Below, in pieces: positions 40,828 to 50,171 of a stretch of DNA of 64,000 bases. The stretch is from NCBI RefSeq assembly GCF_026262505.1, contig NC_067203.1, positions 930,001 through 994,000 on the forward strand, given 5' to 3'. Positions within the stretch are counted from its first letter, which is position 1. Each line of letters starts with the position of its first letter. The notes under the pieces were generated by a model that was not told where the DNA came from, did no database searches, and saw only the letters and a program-made list of their open reading frames with translations. This DNA comes from Trichomonas vaginalis G3 (lineage: Eukaryota > Parabasalia > Trichomonadida > Trichomonadidae). The position numbers and the translations under genes were made by a program.

Positions 40828-41535
40828 ATGTGGTTGTTTTTTGAACTTCTATTTTCTTCAAATAGTATTCGTCCTAAAGTTGGAGAAACAGTAAAAGAAC
40901 GTCTTCGAAGACTTTATTATGATCACAAAGAATATTCATATCGTGATAGTCATTTTATTATGTATTTAGATGCAGATTGCAATAATGGAGATATCCGAAT
41001 GGTATATTCTTCTCAACCATTTAAATTCCCATGTGGTGGATCTGAGCTACCATCACAAGTTATTACAAATACAGAACATATTGTTCCACGTGCTTTCTTC
41101 TCGAGCCAGCTTCCAATGCTTTCAGATGTACACCACTTATATTCTGCACCTGCTAAAGCAAATAATGTCCGCGGCAATCTTCCTTTTGCTGAATTTCCTT
41201 ATTCAGAATGCAAGACATGGTGTGATTATTTATCATGTGACATAACAGTACCATCAAATCCAGACCTTTATTCATGCATTAATAAAGGAAAAACTGGATG
41301 GATGCCTCGTGTTGAAGATCGTGGAATGATTTCAAGATCAATATTCTATTTTATGACGATATACGATATGGTTGACATATCTAAAGTTGGAGATATCAAA
41401 CTCCTCAAGCAATGGAATAGAAAATATCCACCTTCTGAATTTGAGAAGCTCAGGAACGATAAACTCAACAAAACTCAGGGTAATCGTAATCCTTATCTCG
41501 ATGATTATACTCTCGTTGATCAAGCCTTCCCATAA
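40828..41535 (+). CDS. Endonuclease I (EndA/Bsn-like) family nuclease, 235 aa
   Basis: The sequence NTEHIVPRAFF (about residues 80-90), then HHLYSAPAKANNVRGNLPF and, near the C-terminus, TQGNRNPYLDDYTLVDQAF, is the pattern of bacterial endonuclease I enzymes: catalytic His in TEH, Asn/His partners and the RNPY-D motif. These cut single- and double-stranded DNA non-specifically, usually outside the cell or in the periplasm. The hydrophobic start MWLFFELLFSSN is short for a signal peptide but could direct secretion. The family is mainly bacterial, so acquisition by lateral transfer is likely. The frame is intact and the start is supported by an initiator 11 bases upstream. Substrate and location are inferred. 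Confidence 0.85.
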   Translation: MWLFFELLFSSNSIRPKVGETVKERLRRLYYDHKEYSYRDSHFIMYLDADCNNGDIRMVYSSQPFKFPCGGSELPSQVITNTEHIVPRAFFSSQLPMLSDVHHLYSAPAKANNVRGNLPFAEFPYSECKTWCDYLSCDITVPSNPDLYSCINKGKTGWMPRVEDRGMISRSIFYFMTIYDMVDISKVGDIKLLKQWNRKYPPSEFEKLRNDKLNKTQGNRNPYLDDYTLVDQAFP

Positions 41536-42024
41536 ATCTTTTTAGGTTGTAATATTTGAAATTTATTTTATATTTTTAATGGGTAATCGACCTCCAGTTG
41601 ATTAAATTCAATTCTACTCCTCAATATGTGTTTTATATTTGCGGCCCATATCATAATGAAGAATTTCATAGTTTTATATATACAAATTAAAATGATTAAC
41701 TGCTATTTGCAGGCACTTTCTTTTTATTCTTTGCAATTGAGTATAAATCCGCCAGACCATGTCATAGCAAAAAGTGCATCATCCAAATTCTCAATTCAAA
41801 TTTCAATACAAAATTTTCCACTTAACCGTTATAAATAAATCATAAATTATCGTGAAACATTAAATTAAGTAATATTTCAATTTACATGAAAAACTGAATA
41901 CAATTTTTTTCATACAAATTTTTAGAAATATGTGTATAACATAATTTCACTTATAATATATTCAAAAATTGCTTTGAAATTGAATGGTTCACAAAAATTT
42001 CAGAGATTAAAAATTAAATTATCC
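41536..42024. other. Intergenic DNA
   Basis: AT-rich, with no supported gene. An initiator-like TCACAA near 41990 precedes the following gene. Confidence 0.5.
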
Positions 42025-42687
42025 ATGGATGATGAAGTAGACAATGGGTTCCTTGTTCATATTTTTGCAGGCTCTCATAGTCCATGCGAGATCTCTGTGC
42101 TCAGAAAGATATGCATGAAAAACGGTCTCACTCAATGGGATTTAATGACTGGATATCTCCCTTAGAGACAACGTGCATCACTTAGGACTACAATATGCAG
42201 ACTTCTGAAGAAACAAGCTATTTCAGAATATGATAATATACGTGCAGATCCGATTGCAATCCAAAAGGATAATGAAAAATTAATCAATAATCCTCAGAAA
42301 TTGAGAGAATCTGGCTACATATTGAAGGGAGGTTTGCTAGTTAGCACAAAATGGGATAAATCGAGTTCAGAATGGGAGCAAGTCAGAAAAGAAAATACAC
42401 AAAAATATGAAATATCAAAGGAAGAGGCAGAAAAAATTAATATCCCATGTGTTATATCATCTGATTATATGCGTCAACAATGCTTTCGAAGAAGACAATC
42501 GTTACTCCTATATCGAGCTGCATTAATTGCCGAAATTGCTCGTCTCGAGGGACGTGAACCGAGAAATTTGGATGTTGATGAACTACAAATTAGATCAGGA
42601 TGCGATGTTGTTATTCCAAAAGCTACAACAACCCATGAATCTGATCCAACAATTAATGACATATTTTATGAGCCAGAATATGATTAG
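42025..42687 (+). pseudogene. Myb/SANT-like family gene with in-frame TAG
   Basis: From the ATG at 42025 (MDDEVDNGFLVHIFAGSHSP) the frame reads through a helix-rich segment (LRKICMKNGLTQWDLMTGYL). It meets one TAG at 42163-42165 and continues in the same frame (RQRASLRTTICRLLKKQAI) to 42687. The segment around the stop resembles a Myb/SANT helix (W......L.GRQ..SLR). The second part is a conserved-looking domain with many Glu/Arg and ends FYEPEYD. Coding character on both sides suggests a recent inactivation or a base-call error. Function is unproven. Confidence 0.55.
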
Positions 42688-42902
42688 ATAATTTTTAATA
42701 CCTTTGTTTTTATGAAAAATTAAAGAACACTTCACGTGGTTACTTATTATTTTTGCATTTTTAATTTCCAACGAAATCAAAGCAAATACAAAGAAAATAA
42801 CATAATTCAGTTATATCACAAGCATATATATTAATCATATAAGAAGATATGAAAAAATTACCTAATATTTTTGTATTTATAAAACAAACACTATTAAACA
42901 AT

Positions 42903-43955
42903 TTAAATCCTACAGTCGCAACATTCTTCGTCCTTATCTGGAAGGAGTGGCCGGGAATCTAATCTCGATCTCGTTCTACGAGTGGAACTTTTGTATTCTG
43001 CGCCTTTGCTTGTTCCTTCTGAGGTATAACTCGATTCGTATGCTTTCTTCTGCTCAGCGTTGAACTCGTCATGGCCATCCATCTGCAAAATTTGGGGATG
43101 CCAGTCCCATTCGTCTGATTGATGGACATTATTCTGTTCACATGCTTCCCTGAGGAGGTCATGCATGTATGCGTAGTTCGGGGCGTCTGTAAATCCTAAA
43201 CTTTGGATATGATCCCAAATTAAAGTAAGTTGATGGGCAATTTGATCGGATAAATTAGATATTGATATGCGCCTTTTCATGTGAAGAATTTCTGCCCTGT
43301 TCTCAAGCTTCTTCCAGGGTAAAGGTCCAGCCATTACATCAATGACGAGGTAAAACCACGAAATTAGATCATCACGACGGGACAAATCCTGGTGCATATG
43401 CGCATTAGGCGAAGCGTATACAGCTGTGCCTCTGAAACCTGGATGAGCGCGAGCTGGTAAATGTCTTTCTGTTTTTCTGTCAACATAAACACGAGATAGG
43501 CCAAAATCTATGATGGCAATAGGATATTCCCTTGACCTGCGAAGAAGAATGTTTGATGGTTTAACATCTCTGTGGATAAAACCTTTTTTATGCATTGATT
43601 CAAGTCCACAAAGAATACTATTAGCAACACGCAAACCAGTAGACATAGATAATCTTCCTGATGGCAATCTTTTGACAACTGTCGAAAGAGAGGGTCCTAA
43701 TAATTCCATTACAAGCCAAGAATACGTAGAAGTTCTGCCAAATATCCTAAATTTCGGAAAATATGGACAAGGACTCAATCGCTTGAGTACACTTGCCTCG
43801 AGCTCTAAAATATTTCGCCGATTGCTTAATGGCTCTACTTTTAATGCGAAAATCTTATTATCACCGGCATTTCGCACTGCATAAATTTCACCGAATGCTC
43901 CGGCACCAATCTTCGGACCAACTGTGTATGTTTCGATTGTAGTGCCAGTGAGCAT
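42903..43955 (-). CDS. Casein kinase 1 family protein kinase
   Basis: The catalytic domain starts at MLTGTTIETYTVG with the glycine loop IGAGAFGEIYAV, lysine in ALKVEP, catalytic loop HRDVKPSNILL and IDFGLSRVYVD, then the CK1-type replacement of APE. The tail after about residue 290 is low-complexity and ends in CCDCRI, with cysteines that could be lipid-modified. I chose the ATG at 43955. An upstream ATG at 44042 would add a hydrophobic 29-residue leader (MNTLAVHFLFIIIVFS) that is unusual for CK1 and looks like translated AT-rich DNA. Ser/Thr kinase activity is expected; the substrate is unknown. Confidence 0.85.
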   Translation of the reverse strand: MLTGTTIETYTVGPKIGAGAFGEIYAVRNAGDNKIFALKVEPLSNRRNILELEASVLKRLSPCPYFPKFRIFGRTSTYSWLVMELLGPSLSTVVKRLPSGRLSMSTGLRVANSILCGLESMHKKGFIHRDVKPSNILLRRSREYPIAIIDFGLSRVYVDRKTERHLPARAHPGFRGTAVYASPNAHMHQDLSRRDDLISWFYLVIDVMAGPLPWKKLENRAEILHMKRRISISNLSDQIAHQLTLIWDHIQSLGFTDAPNYAYMHDLLREACEQNNVHQSDEWDWHPQILQMDGHDEFNAEQKKAYESSYTSEGTSKGAEYKSSTRRTRSRLDSRPLLPDKDEECCDCRI

Positions 43956-44306
43956 ATTTTTCGCAAAATTTTGAAACGATAATTTTGTAAACTTTGAAAA
44001 CACGATGATAATGAATAGAAAATGAACCGCTAATGTATTCATATTTTAACAACACTAAGCTAGATAAGTATTGAAGGTCTAAATGATTATCTTCTTTAGT
44101 TAATATTTACAGTTCACGGTTGAATGAAATTGAAATTTCAAAAATAATGATATAATTTCATTTTCAAACAGCATATAACCTTATGAGAATGAATGTAATG
44201 AAATCATTCCTACCTTTGGCTTATCAATTGATGTTGATCAATATTGAACACGACAAAAAGTTGAATAAATTTATTATGGATTTATAAATCAAAAACTTTT
44301 TGTTAA

Positions 44307-44379
44307 GGTTCCGTAGCTCAGGAGGTAGAGAGTAGTGTTGATCGCGCTAAGGTCTTGGGTTCGAGCCCCAGCGGAGCCA
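44307..44379 (+). tRNA. tRNA-Ile, anticodon read as GAT
   Basis: A 73-base cloverleaf: acceptor GGTTCCG/CGGAGCC, D arm GCTC-AGGAGGTA-GAGA, anticodon arm TAGTG-TTGATCG-CGCTA, variable AGGTC, T arm TTGGG-TTCGAGC-CCCAG and discriminator A. A T-run follows at 44380, as for a Pol III terminator. The body matches eukaryotic tRNA-Ile well. The loop TTGATCG puts GAT at positions 34-36 and C at 37, where a purine is usual. That is odd and could mean a variant or a decaying gene. Confidence 0.75.
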
Positions 44380-44584
44380 TTTTTTTATTTTCGAAAATTC
44401 ATTTTTGGAATTTATGCTCAAAGAAATAGAGTTTGAACATTATGATCATGAGACATATCATACAAATCATTATTATAGATATTATTGTCGAATAGAATCA
44501 AAATTTTTATTTATTCTAAAAATCACAATCTAAAAGACTTTTGGATTACAAATAAAACCCTTTTGAGCAATATGTCTAAGTCAT

Positions 44585-46294
44585 TCACTGACCGAGACGT
44601 ACAAGGATTGAATCACAGAATCCATTCTTTCCTTGCTTAGCAATGAGTTTCTTAACTCTTGATTCATCAAATTGAATGTTGTTTCTTCTGAAGATGTTGC
44701 AAAGCTCTTCTGCATTTCTTGCTCTTCCTGCAATTAATTCGAAGTCTCTTCCGTTGAACTGTGCTGCGATATCTTCAATTGTCTGGTCGTCTTCTGTCAT
44801 CTTTCTTGTTGATGGAGTGAATGAAGATTTCGGACGTGCTTGTGCGCTCTTCTGGCCCATTGTTGTGCCATCACCCATCATCTTGACGAAGCCTGTAAGA
44901 GAGAGTTCACCACCGTATCTGCTGCAGATCTCTCTGACAACTTCAAGAGGTGGAGAATAATCACAATCACGCTGAAGACCCTTAAGAAGGTCTTCTGGAA
45001 CAAGACGTGTATTGTATCCTCTCCATTTGTTGAATGCGGCTGAAGAATTGCCAATTCCTTCAGAAACTTTTGTGGATATCTTTGCAAGAACTTCATCAGC
45101 ATCTCCAGAGGCAGCAGAATAAGAAGCACCATAACCACCTCCAATTGGCAATGATGCACGTTGTGGACTGGCTTGTATTGGAGCTGGATCTCCCCAAATG
45201 TTGGATTCTTCCATTGCTGCCTTTCTTTGGCGTGGTTGTGGAGCACCACCATCATCACCAAATGAAATTGATGACTGGTAAGCTGATTTCCTTGGAGCAG
45301 GGTTATCATTAAATGCATCTCTCTTTGGAGCTGTATCTCTAAGGGAAATGTTGTCGCCTTTATCGCGATAGCTTGATCTTGGCTCATCGAATCCACCTCC
45401 GTACGATGGTTTCGGAGCAGGAGCATCGTAGCCATAAGAAGGCTTTGATGCTGGAGCTCCGTATCCGCCGTATGATGAACCTGATCCTGCACCATATCCG
45501 GATCCACCTGTTGATGGAAGAGCAGAATCTGAGCAGATCTTTGAAGCGATTGTAAAGTATTGGATTAATCCGGAGTAAGATGGATCTCCTGCTTGTAAAA
45601 TCTTGCTAAATCCTGGAAGAGATTCTGTAATTCCAAGTTTAGAGCAGATATCGAGGAATGCATTGCGAGAAACTTCACCTGTCATGAGAGAATCCTTTGA
45701 CATGCAGCTGATGACAATATCTCTGAGGTTTTCGTGTATCAAATCATCTGCATTACCTCCAAGTGATGGTGGTGGAGCTTGGCCAAAGCGGTCATTTCCT
45801 CCAAATCTATCACCATCGAAATTGTCATTTCCGAAGCGATCACCGCCATAGTTATCGTTTCCGAAGCGATCACCACCAAAGCGGTCGCCGCCAAAACGAT
45901 CACCACCGTATGATGGCTGATTGTAGTTATTTCCTCCTCCATAGGATGGAGTTTCGTAAGCGTCACGAGCCTGAGACATTCCTGAAGATTGTGGAGGTGC
46001 AGATCTTCCACGCTGGCTTGTAACAGGATTGAAATCGTCGACATCAGTTTGCATAAATTTAAGGAAGTCTGTAAATTTCATGTCTCCACTGATTCCAACA
46101 GAATCCCAGATGATATCCATATCACCATCATTGAACTGAACGTTGTACTTCTTGACTTTGTCGGTGAATTCTGGAAGGCTCATTGATCCGCCATAGCAGA
46201 ATGCTGCCCATCTGTTCTTATTTGTGGCACCAAGACCTCTGATCTTATCCTGCACACGGAGAAGAAGATCTCTATAATACTGCTTGCCGGACAT
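44585..46294 (-). CDS. EF-hand-like protein with Gly/Tyr/Phe-rich low-complexity region, 569 aa
   Basis: The N-terminal ~85 residues form an EF-hand-like helical pair (FTDKVKKYNVQFNDGDMDII) without a complete canonical Ca-binding loop. Next comes a low-complexity stretch of GGDRFG/GNDRFG units (about 125-165), a second EF-hand-like pair (~180-255), a Gly/Tyr/Pro/Ser-rich region (~260-390) and two more helical units up to the end (FNKWRGYNTRLVPEDLL, FRRNNIQFDESRVKKLI). The alternation of globular pairs and FG/YG-rich disorder resembles condensate-forming proteins. Initiator TCATTA at 46299-46304 lies just before the ATG. Specific function is unknown. Confidence 0.7.
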   Translation of the reverse strand: MSGKQYYRDLLLRVQDKIRGLGATNKNRWAAFCYGGSMSLPEFTDKVKKYNVQFNDGDMDIIWDSVGISGDMKFTDFLKFMQTDVDDFNPVTSQRGRSAPPQSSGMSQARDAYETPSYGGGNNYNQPSYGGDRFGGDRFGGDRFGNDNYGGDRFGNDNFDGDRFGGNDRFGQAPPPSLGGNADDLIHENLRDIVISCMSKDSLMTGEVSRNAFLDICSKLGITESLPGFSKILQAGDPSYSGLIQYFTIASKICSDSALPSTGGSGYGAGSGSSYGGYGAPASKPSYGYDAPAPKPSYGGGFDEPRSSYRDKGDNISLRDTAPKRDAFNDNPAPRKSAYQSSISFGDDGGAPQPRQRKAAMEESNIWGDPAPIQASPQRASLPIGGGYGASYSAASGDADEVLAKISTKVSEGIGNSSAAFNKWRGYNTRLVPEDLLKGLQRDCDYSPPLEVVREICSRYGGELSLTGFVKMMGDGTTMGQKSAQARPKSSFTPSTRKMTEDDQTIEDIAAQFNGRDFELIAGRARNAEELCNIFRRNNIQFDESRVKKLIAKQGKNGFCDSILVRLGQ

Positions 46295-46298
46295 AAAT

Positions 46299-46304
46299 TA
46301 ATGA
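46299..46304 (-). promoter_or_regulatory. Initiator (Inr) of the EF-hand-like gene
   Basis: TCATTA on the minus strand fits TCA+1Py(T/A), with a predicted leader of about 8 bases before the ATG at 46294. Confidence 0.6.
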
Positions 46305-47069
46305 CGTTCGTTTAGAATTTCAGATTTTGTTTGGTGAAATTTTCCAAACATAACCATGTTTAAATCTGCTTTTTAGTGATAGATTACATAAAATATTTAT
46401 TTCCATTTCGTATGGCAAGGAGGTATCGTAATTATTTTGTAAAATCTTATCTTGAATTTTATCAACCTATGGAAAGTAATATATTTTCACATACACTTAT
46501 ATTAAAATTCATATATGTGAACTGTTTCAGCAATTAAGGTTTCATAAAACAGTTAATTTAAATTCATGAAATAATATTTATCTACAAATAGAAGTTTTGA
46601 TAGGTTGATTTAATTAACTCATTCATGTAAAGTACATAATATCCTTCTAGCGTATTGTGAACTACTTTAATTTTGAGATATGCTTTCGATCTCTATTTAA
46701 TAGTCAAAATGGAAGCTGATCATCATTAAAGCCATGAAATAAAAATATATTATAAACGATATCTTACTATTGTGATAAATTGTGTCTAATAAAATGAGCG
46801 AACACTGATATCCATTGAAAAGCATATGTATTTAGGTATATTTCATTTCCTTCTCTAGGAGACAAATACATGTTTAGATAGTGAGCTTGTTGATCCCTAG
46901 ATTTTCAGAAATCACAAATAGAAATATCATGAAATACGATGAAAATAGGAATCAAATCATAATATCGAGAGAAAGATAAGTTGATGGATTCTGTCTCTGT
47001 CCCCAAATATCAGTCCTTTTCATCAACAAAATTTAAATTGAATGGGAAATTGCGGTTTGAAGAGGTCTC
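46305..47069. other. AT-rich divergent intergenic region
   Basis: About 770 bp between two divergent genes. Apart from the two initiators at its edges nothing is recognised. Confidence 0.5.
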
Positions 47070-47075
47070 TCATTT
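47070..47075 (+). promoter_or_regulatory. Initiator (Inr) of eRF3 gene
   Basis: TCATTT has A+1 at 47072, eight bases before the ATG at 47080. It excludes the longer open frame that begins upstream at a TTG. Confidence 0.7.
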
Positions 47076-47079
47076 TTTC

Positions 47080-48747
47080 ATGTTGACTCCTCTCAAGATC
47101 GAAAAGCCGAAGACAGCAGGAGGCTTCACGCTCTCCCTTGGCAATGGTACAAAGATCGAGATCAAGCCAAAGGTCGAGACAAAGCCAGTCGTTTTAACAA
47201 CATCAAAACCAGCCGAAAATAAACCACAAGAAGAACCAAAACCAGCTCCAAAACCAGAGCCAAAGCCAGAACCCAAGCCTGAGCCAAAGCCTGCTCCAAA
47301 ACCAGAGCCGAAGCCAGAGCCAAAACCAGAGCCCAAGCCAGAACCAAAGCCAGAGCCAAAAGCTGAGCCAAAGCCAGAACCAAAGAAGGAAGAAGCAGAA
47401 GAGGAAGAAGATATCGAAGAAGAAGAAAAATTCGAAGGTGAAATTTTAGATGAAACAGCAAAGAAGCACTTCAACATTGTTTTCATCGGCCACGTCGATG
47501 CCGGTAAGTCTACACTTTGCGGTCACGTTCTTTACCAAGCAGGATGCGTTGACCAGAGAACAATTGAGCAATATCAAGCCGAATCTGCCAAGGAAGGCCG
47601 TGGCAGCTGGTACTTTTCCTGGGTTATGGATCTTTCCAAGGAAGAACGTTCCAAAGGCAAGACAGAAGAAGTCGGTGTCGCTCACTTCGAAACAGCTCAG
47701 AACAAATACACAATTCTCGATGCCCCAGGCCACAGATCATACGTTCCACAGATGATCGGTGGTGCTGTCCAGGCCGATGTCGCTGTCCTCGTTATCTCAG
47801 CCCGTAACGGTGAATTCGAAGCCGGATTTGAGAACGGTGGCCAAACATCAGAGCACCTTCTCATTGCCAGAACCGCTGGTGTCCGTGAGATCATCATCGT
47901 CGTCAACAAGATGGATGATCCAACAGTCAAATGGTCAAAGGAAAGATTCGACCAAATCGTCACAAAGTTCACACCGTTCATCGAACGCGAAATCGGTTTC
48001 AAGAAAGACCAATACACTTACATCCCAATCGCTGCTCTTACAGGTTTCAACCTCAAGCAGAGATCAAACGAGTGCCCATGGTACAATGGCCCGACACTTT
48101 TCGAAAAACTTGACAGCCTCAAACCGCCGGTCCGAAATGAGACTGATAGCTTCAGATTGCCCGTCATCGACCGCTATAAGACAAAGCACGTCATCGCATC
48201 CGGCAAGCTCGAAAAGGGTGTAATCAAGGAGGGAGACCAAGTTATTGTCATGCCTTCAAGAAAATTAGGTACAATCTCATCAATCTTCGTCGATGAGAAC
48301 AAGATTCGTCGCGCTGTACCAGGTGATAACATCCGTGTCGCTTTAAGTGGCATTGATATGGCTGATATCAACTCTGGATCTGTTATCTGCCCAGTCAACG
48401 CTCCTTGCGATGTCGCTCAGAAGGTTATCGCTAAGATCAGAATCGTTCCTTCCGGCCCAGAACTTATTACAGCTGGTTACGAGGCTATGTGTCATATCCA
48501 TACAGAAACAGTCCCAGTTTCAGTCGAAAAGCTGAGGACACTTCAGATCCCAGGCAGAGAGCTTGAAAAGAACCCAAGATTCATCAAGCGCGGTTGCTTG
48601 GCTGAGGTCATCCTCAAATTCGACCACCCAATCTGCGTAGAAGTCGCTAAGGACTTCCCACAACTCGGAAGATTCATCATCCGTAAGGAAGGCTTCACAA
48701 CAATTGTCGGTTTAGTTGACAAGCTTCCAAAGGCCACTGGCAAGTAA
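47080..48747 (+). CDS. eRF3: Eukaryotic peptide chain release factor GTPase eRF3
   Basis: The 555-residue protein starts at MLTPLKIEKPKTAGGF, set by the initiator eight bases upstream. After ~45 residues comes a long Pro-Lys-Glu repeat (KPEPKPEPKPAPKPEP type, ~50-110) and an acidic stretch. The GTPase core follows: G1 GHVDAGKST, switch I region ERSKGKTEEVG (the KGKT-EVG form typical of eRF3), G3 DAPGHRSY and G4 NKMD. Two beta-barrel domains end in GRFIIRKEGFTTIVGLV. It works with eRF1 in translation termination. The N-terminal PK repeat replaces the Gln/Asn-rich prion-like domain of yeast Sup35. Hbs1 is the main alternative and fits switch I less well. Confidence 0.9.
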   Translation: MLTPLKIEKPKTAGGFTLSLGNGTKIEIKPKVETKPVVLTTSKPAENKPQEEPKPAPKPEPKPEPKPEPKPAPKPEPKPEPKPEPKPEPKPEPKAEPKPEPKKEEAEEEEDIEEEEKFEGEILDETAKKHFNIVFIGHVDAGKSTLCGHVLYQAGCVDQRTIEQYQAESAKEGRGSWYFSWVMDLSKEERSKGKTEEVGVAHFETAQNKYTILDAPGHRSYVPQMIGGAVQADVAVLVISARNGEFEAGFENGGQTSEHLLIARTAGVREIIIVVNKMDDPTVKWSKERFDQIVTKFTPFIEREIGFKKDQYTYIPIAALTGFNLKQRSNECPWYNGPTLFEKLDSLKPPVRNETDSFRLPVIDRYKTKHVIASGKLEKGVIKEGDQVIVMPSRKLGTISSIFVDENKIRRAVPGDNIRVALSGIDMADINSGSVICPVNAPCDVAQKVIAKIRIVPSGPELITAGYEAMCHIHTETVPVSVEKLRTLQIPGRELEKNPRFIKRGCLAEVILKFDHPICVEVAKDFPQLGRFIIRKEGFTTIVGLVDKLPKATGK

Positions 48748-49302
48748 TTATTTTAGATTTTTTTCTTATTTTATATATAAAACTTTGAATGGACTTTATC
48801 TCACATTTTCAAGTTTACTTATTCTTATAAAATTTTCAAATTTATCAAATCATTTTGGTAATTTTTTAATGAAATTATTATATTTAATTCTATTTTGAGA
48901 ACAAAGTGTGAATGGAAGAATTCTTCAACTGTAAAAGCTATTTCATGATTTAAATTTTTTTGATATTGTATAAAAATGTGAGTATGATAGGAATGATCAT
49001 TGATATTAGATGTTGTTATATAGAGATACATCAATTAACTATGATAAAGTCTAGTTAGACTCAGTCAATCTATGAAAACATGTATTTAGAGTCATTTATC
49101 ATAATATCTGAAATATTGTGATTACCGGATATAAACAGATCCACATGTTGAGCTTTATCCTATGGTTCCTCATGAGTTTTGGCTAGAATAGAACAATCAA
49201 TATCTCTGAAATGTTGTGATTTCAATAAACAATCTACGACATAGACAGTATATTAGATCGTTGTAATTATGCTCAATATCTGAAAATATAAAAATATAAA
49301 AC
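48748..49302. other. AT-rich intergenic DNA
   Basis: About 550 bp between two same-strand genes. I see no gene or repeat. Confidence 0.5.
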
Positions 49303-49929
49303 ATGACGTTTATTGTCAAAATGAATTTTGATGCCCCTGTTTCTGAATTAATAGCAAAAATAGGGGAGATGCAAGCAGAAAAGATTCGTTTAGAAGGTGA
49401 GTACGAGTCAATGAAATTACAATTTGATCGAGATATAAAACAATATAAAGATAAAGTATTTTCAGCAAGAAAGAAATTAAAGGAAGTTCAATTCGAGGCC
49501 GATTTGTCCGAAACACAAATTGTATATAAAAAACCTATTCGGCAACATCAATTTAACGTATTTGATAGAGAAATTAAAATCGAAAATTCTAAAACAACAG
49601 CAGCTTTGCAAGCGGCTCAACAAGATTACGAATTAACATCGAAATCTCTTCAAGATGAAATAAAATCTCTATTAAATCAAGCAAAAAAGAAGAAGAAAAC
49701 ACTCGATACGTTAATTTCCAATATTGAAAACTTAAAGCAATCAAATAAATCATTAAAATCAGATATAAAGCAATTAAGAAGCGAACTTGATCGCGTTCAA
49801 GCGGATTCTCACCAAAAAACAGATCAAATTTCTAAATATCATGAGCAAAATAAGAAACTTACAGCAAGGGCAGAATCTATCGTTAATAAACGATACAAGC
49901 CAAAGAGTCAAACAGTTAAGATTCCTTGA
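49303..49929 (+). CDS. Coiled-coil protein, 208 aa
   Basis: The first ATG is at 49303 (MTFIVKMNFDAPVSELIAKI); a second in-frame ATG at 49321 could be the true start. From about residue 15 to 190 nearly everything is heptad-like coiled coil, with one interruption near residues 75-90 (YKKPIRQHQFNVFD), then a basic C-terminus (NKRYKPKSQTVKIP). No catalytic motif or membrane segment is present. Cytoskeletal or centrosomal roles are common for such proteins, but nothing here specifies one. Confidence 0.6.
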   Translation: MTFIVKMNFDAPVSELIAKIGEMQAEKIRLEGEYESMKLQFDRDIKQYKDKVFSARKKLKEVQFEADLSETQIVYKKPIRQHQFNVFDREIKIENSKTTAALQAAQQDYELTSKSLQDEIKSLLNQAKKKKKTLDTLISNIENLKQSNKSLKSDIKQLRSELDRVQADSHQKTDQISKYHEQNKKLTARAESIVNKRYKPKSQTVKIP

Positions 49930-50171
49930 TATATCTGTATCTATATCTTATATATTTTGTTTTGTATTATAAACATGTTCTTTTAACTACAAATTCAATA
50001 TATGAATATTTAACATGAATGAAATTATTTTGATAAAATATTTTTATTTTATTTCTGCTTCGAAAGCATTAAAATCATTCTAAGATGACAACTCTCAATA
50101 AATGTAATATAAATTCTCGTTTACATATAAATATTCTTTAATATAAGAAAGCAATCTAAATATATGCAATT

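Noticed and set aside
41626-41838. 70-codon frame between nuclease and Myb-like gene
   Set aside because: No ATG-supported start, AT-driven composition and no recognisable domain.
43956-44042. Hydrophobic 29-residue leader on casein kinase 1
   Set aside because: Unusual for the family and AT-rich like intergenic DNA. I kept it only as an alternative start.
44878-45507. 209-codon antisense-phase frame within the EF-hand-like gene
   Set aside because: It overlaps the 569-residue gene on the same strand in another frame and its His/Leu-rich composition reflects the Gly/Tyr codons of the real frame.
46981-47079. Longer N-terminus for eRF3
   Set aside because: It begins at TTG, and an initiator eight bases before the ATG at 47080 places the transcript start after it.
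47070-47486. Gly-Ser-rich minus-strand frame opposite eRF3
   Set aside because: It is the antisense reading of the Pro-Lys-Glu repeat.
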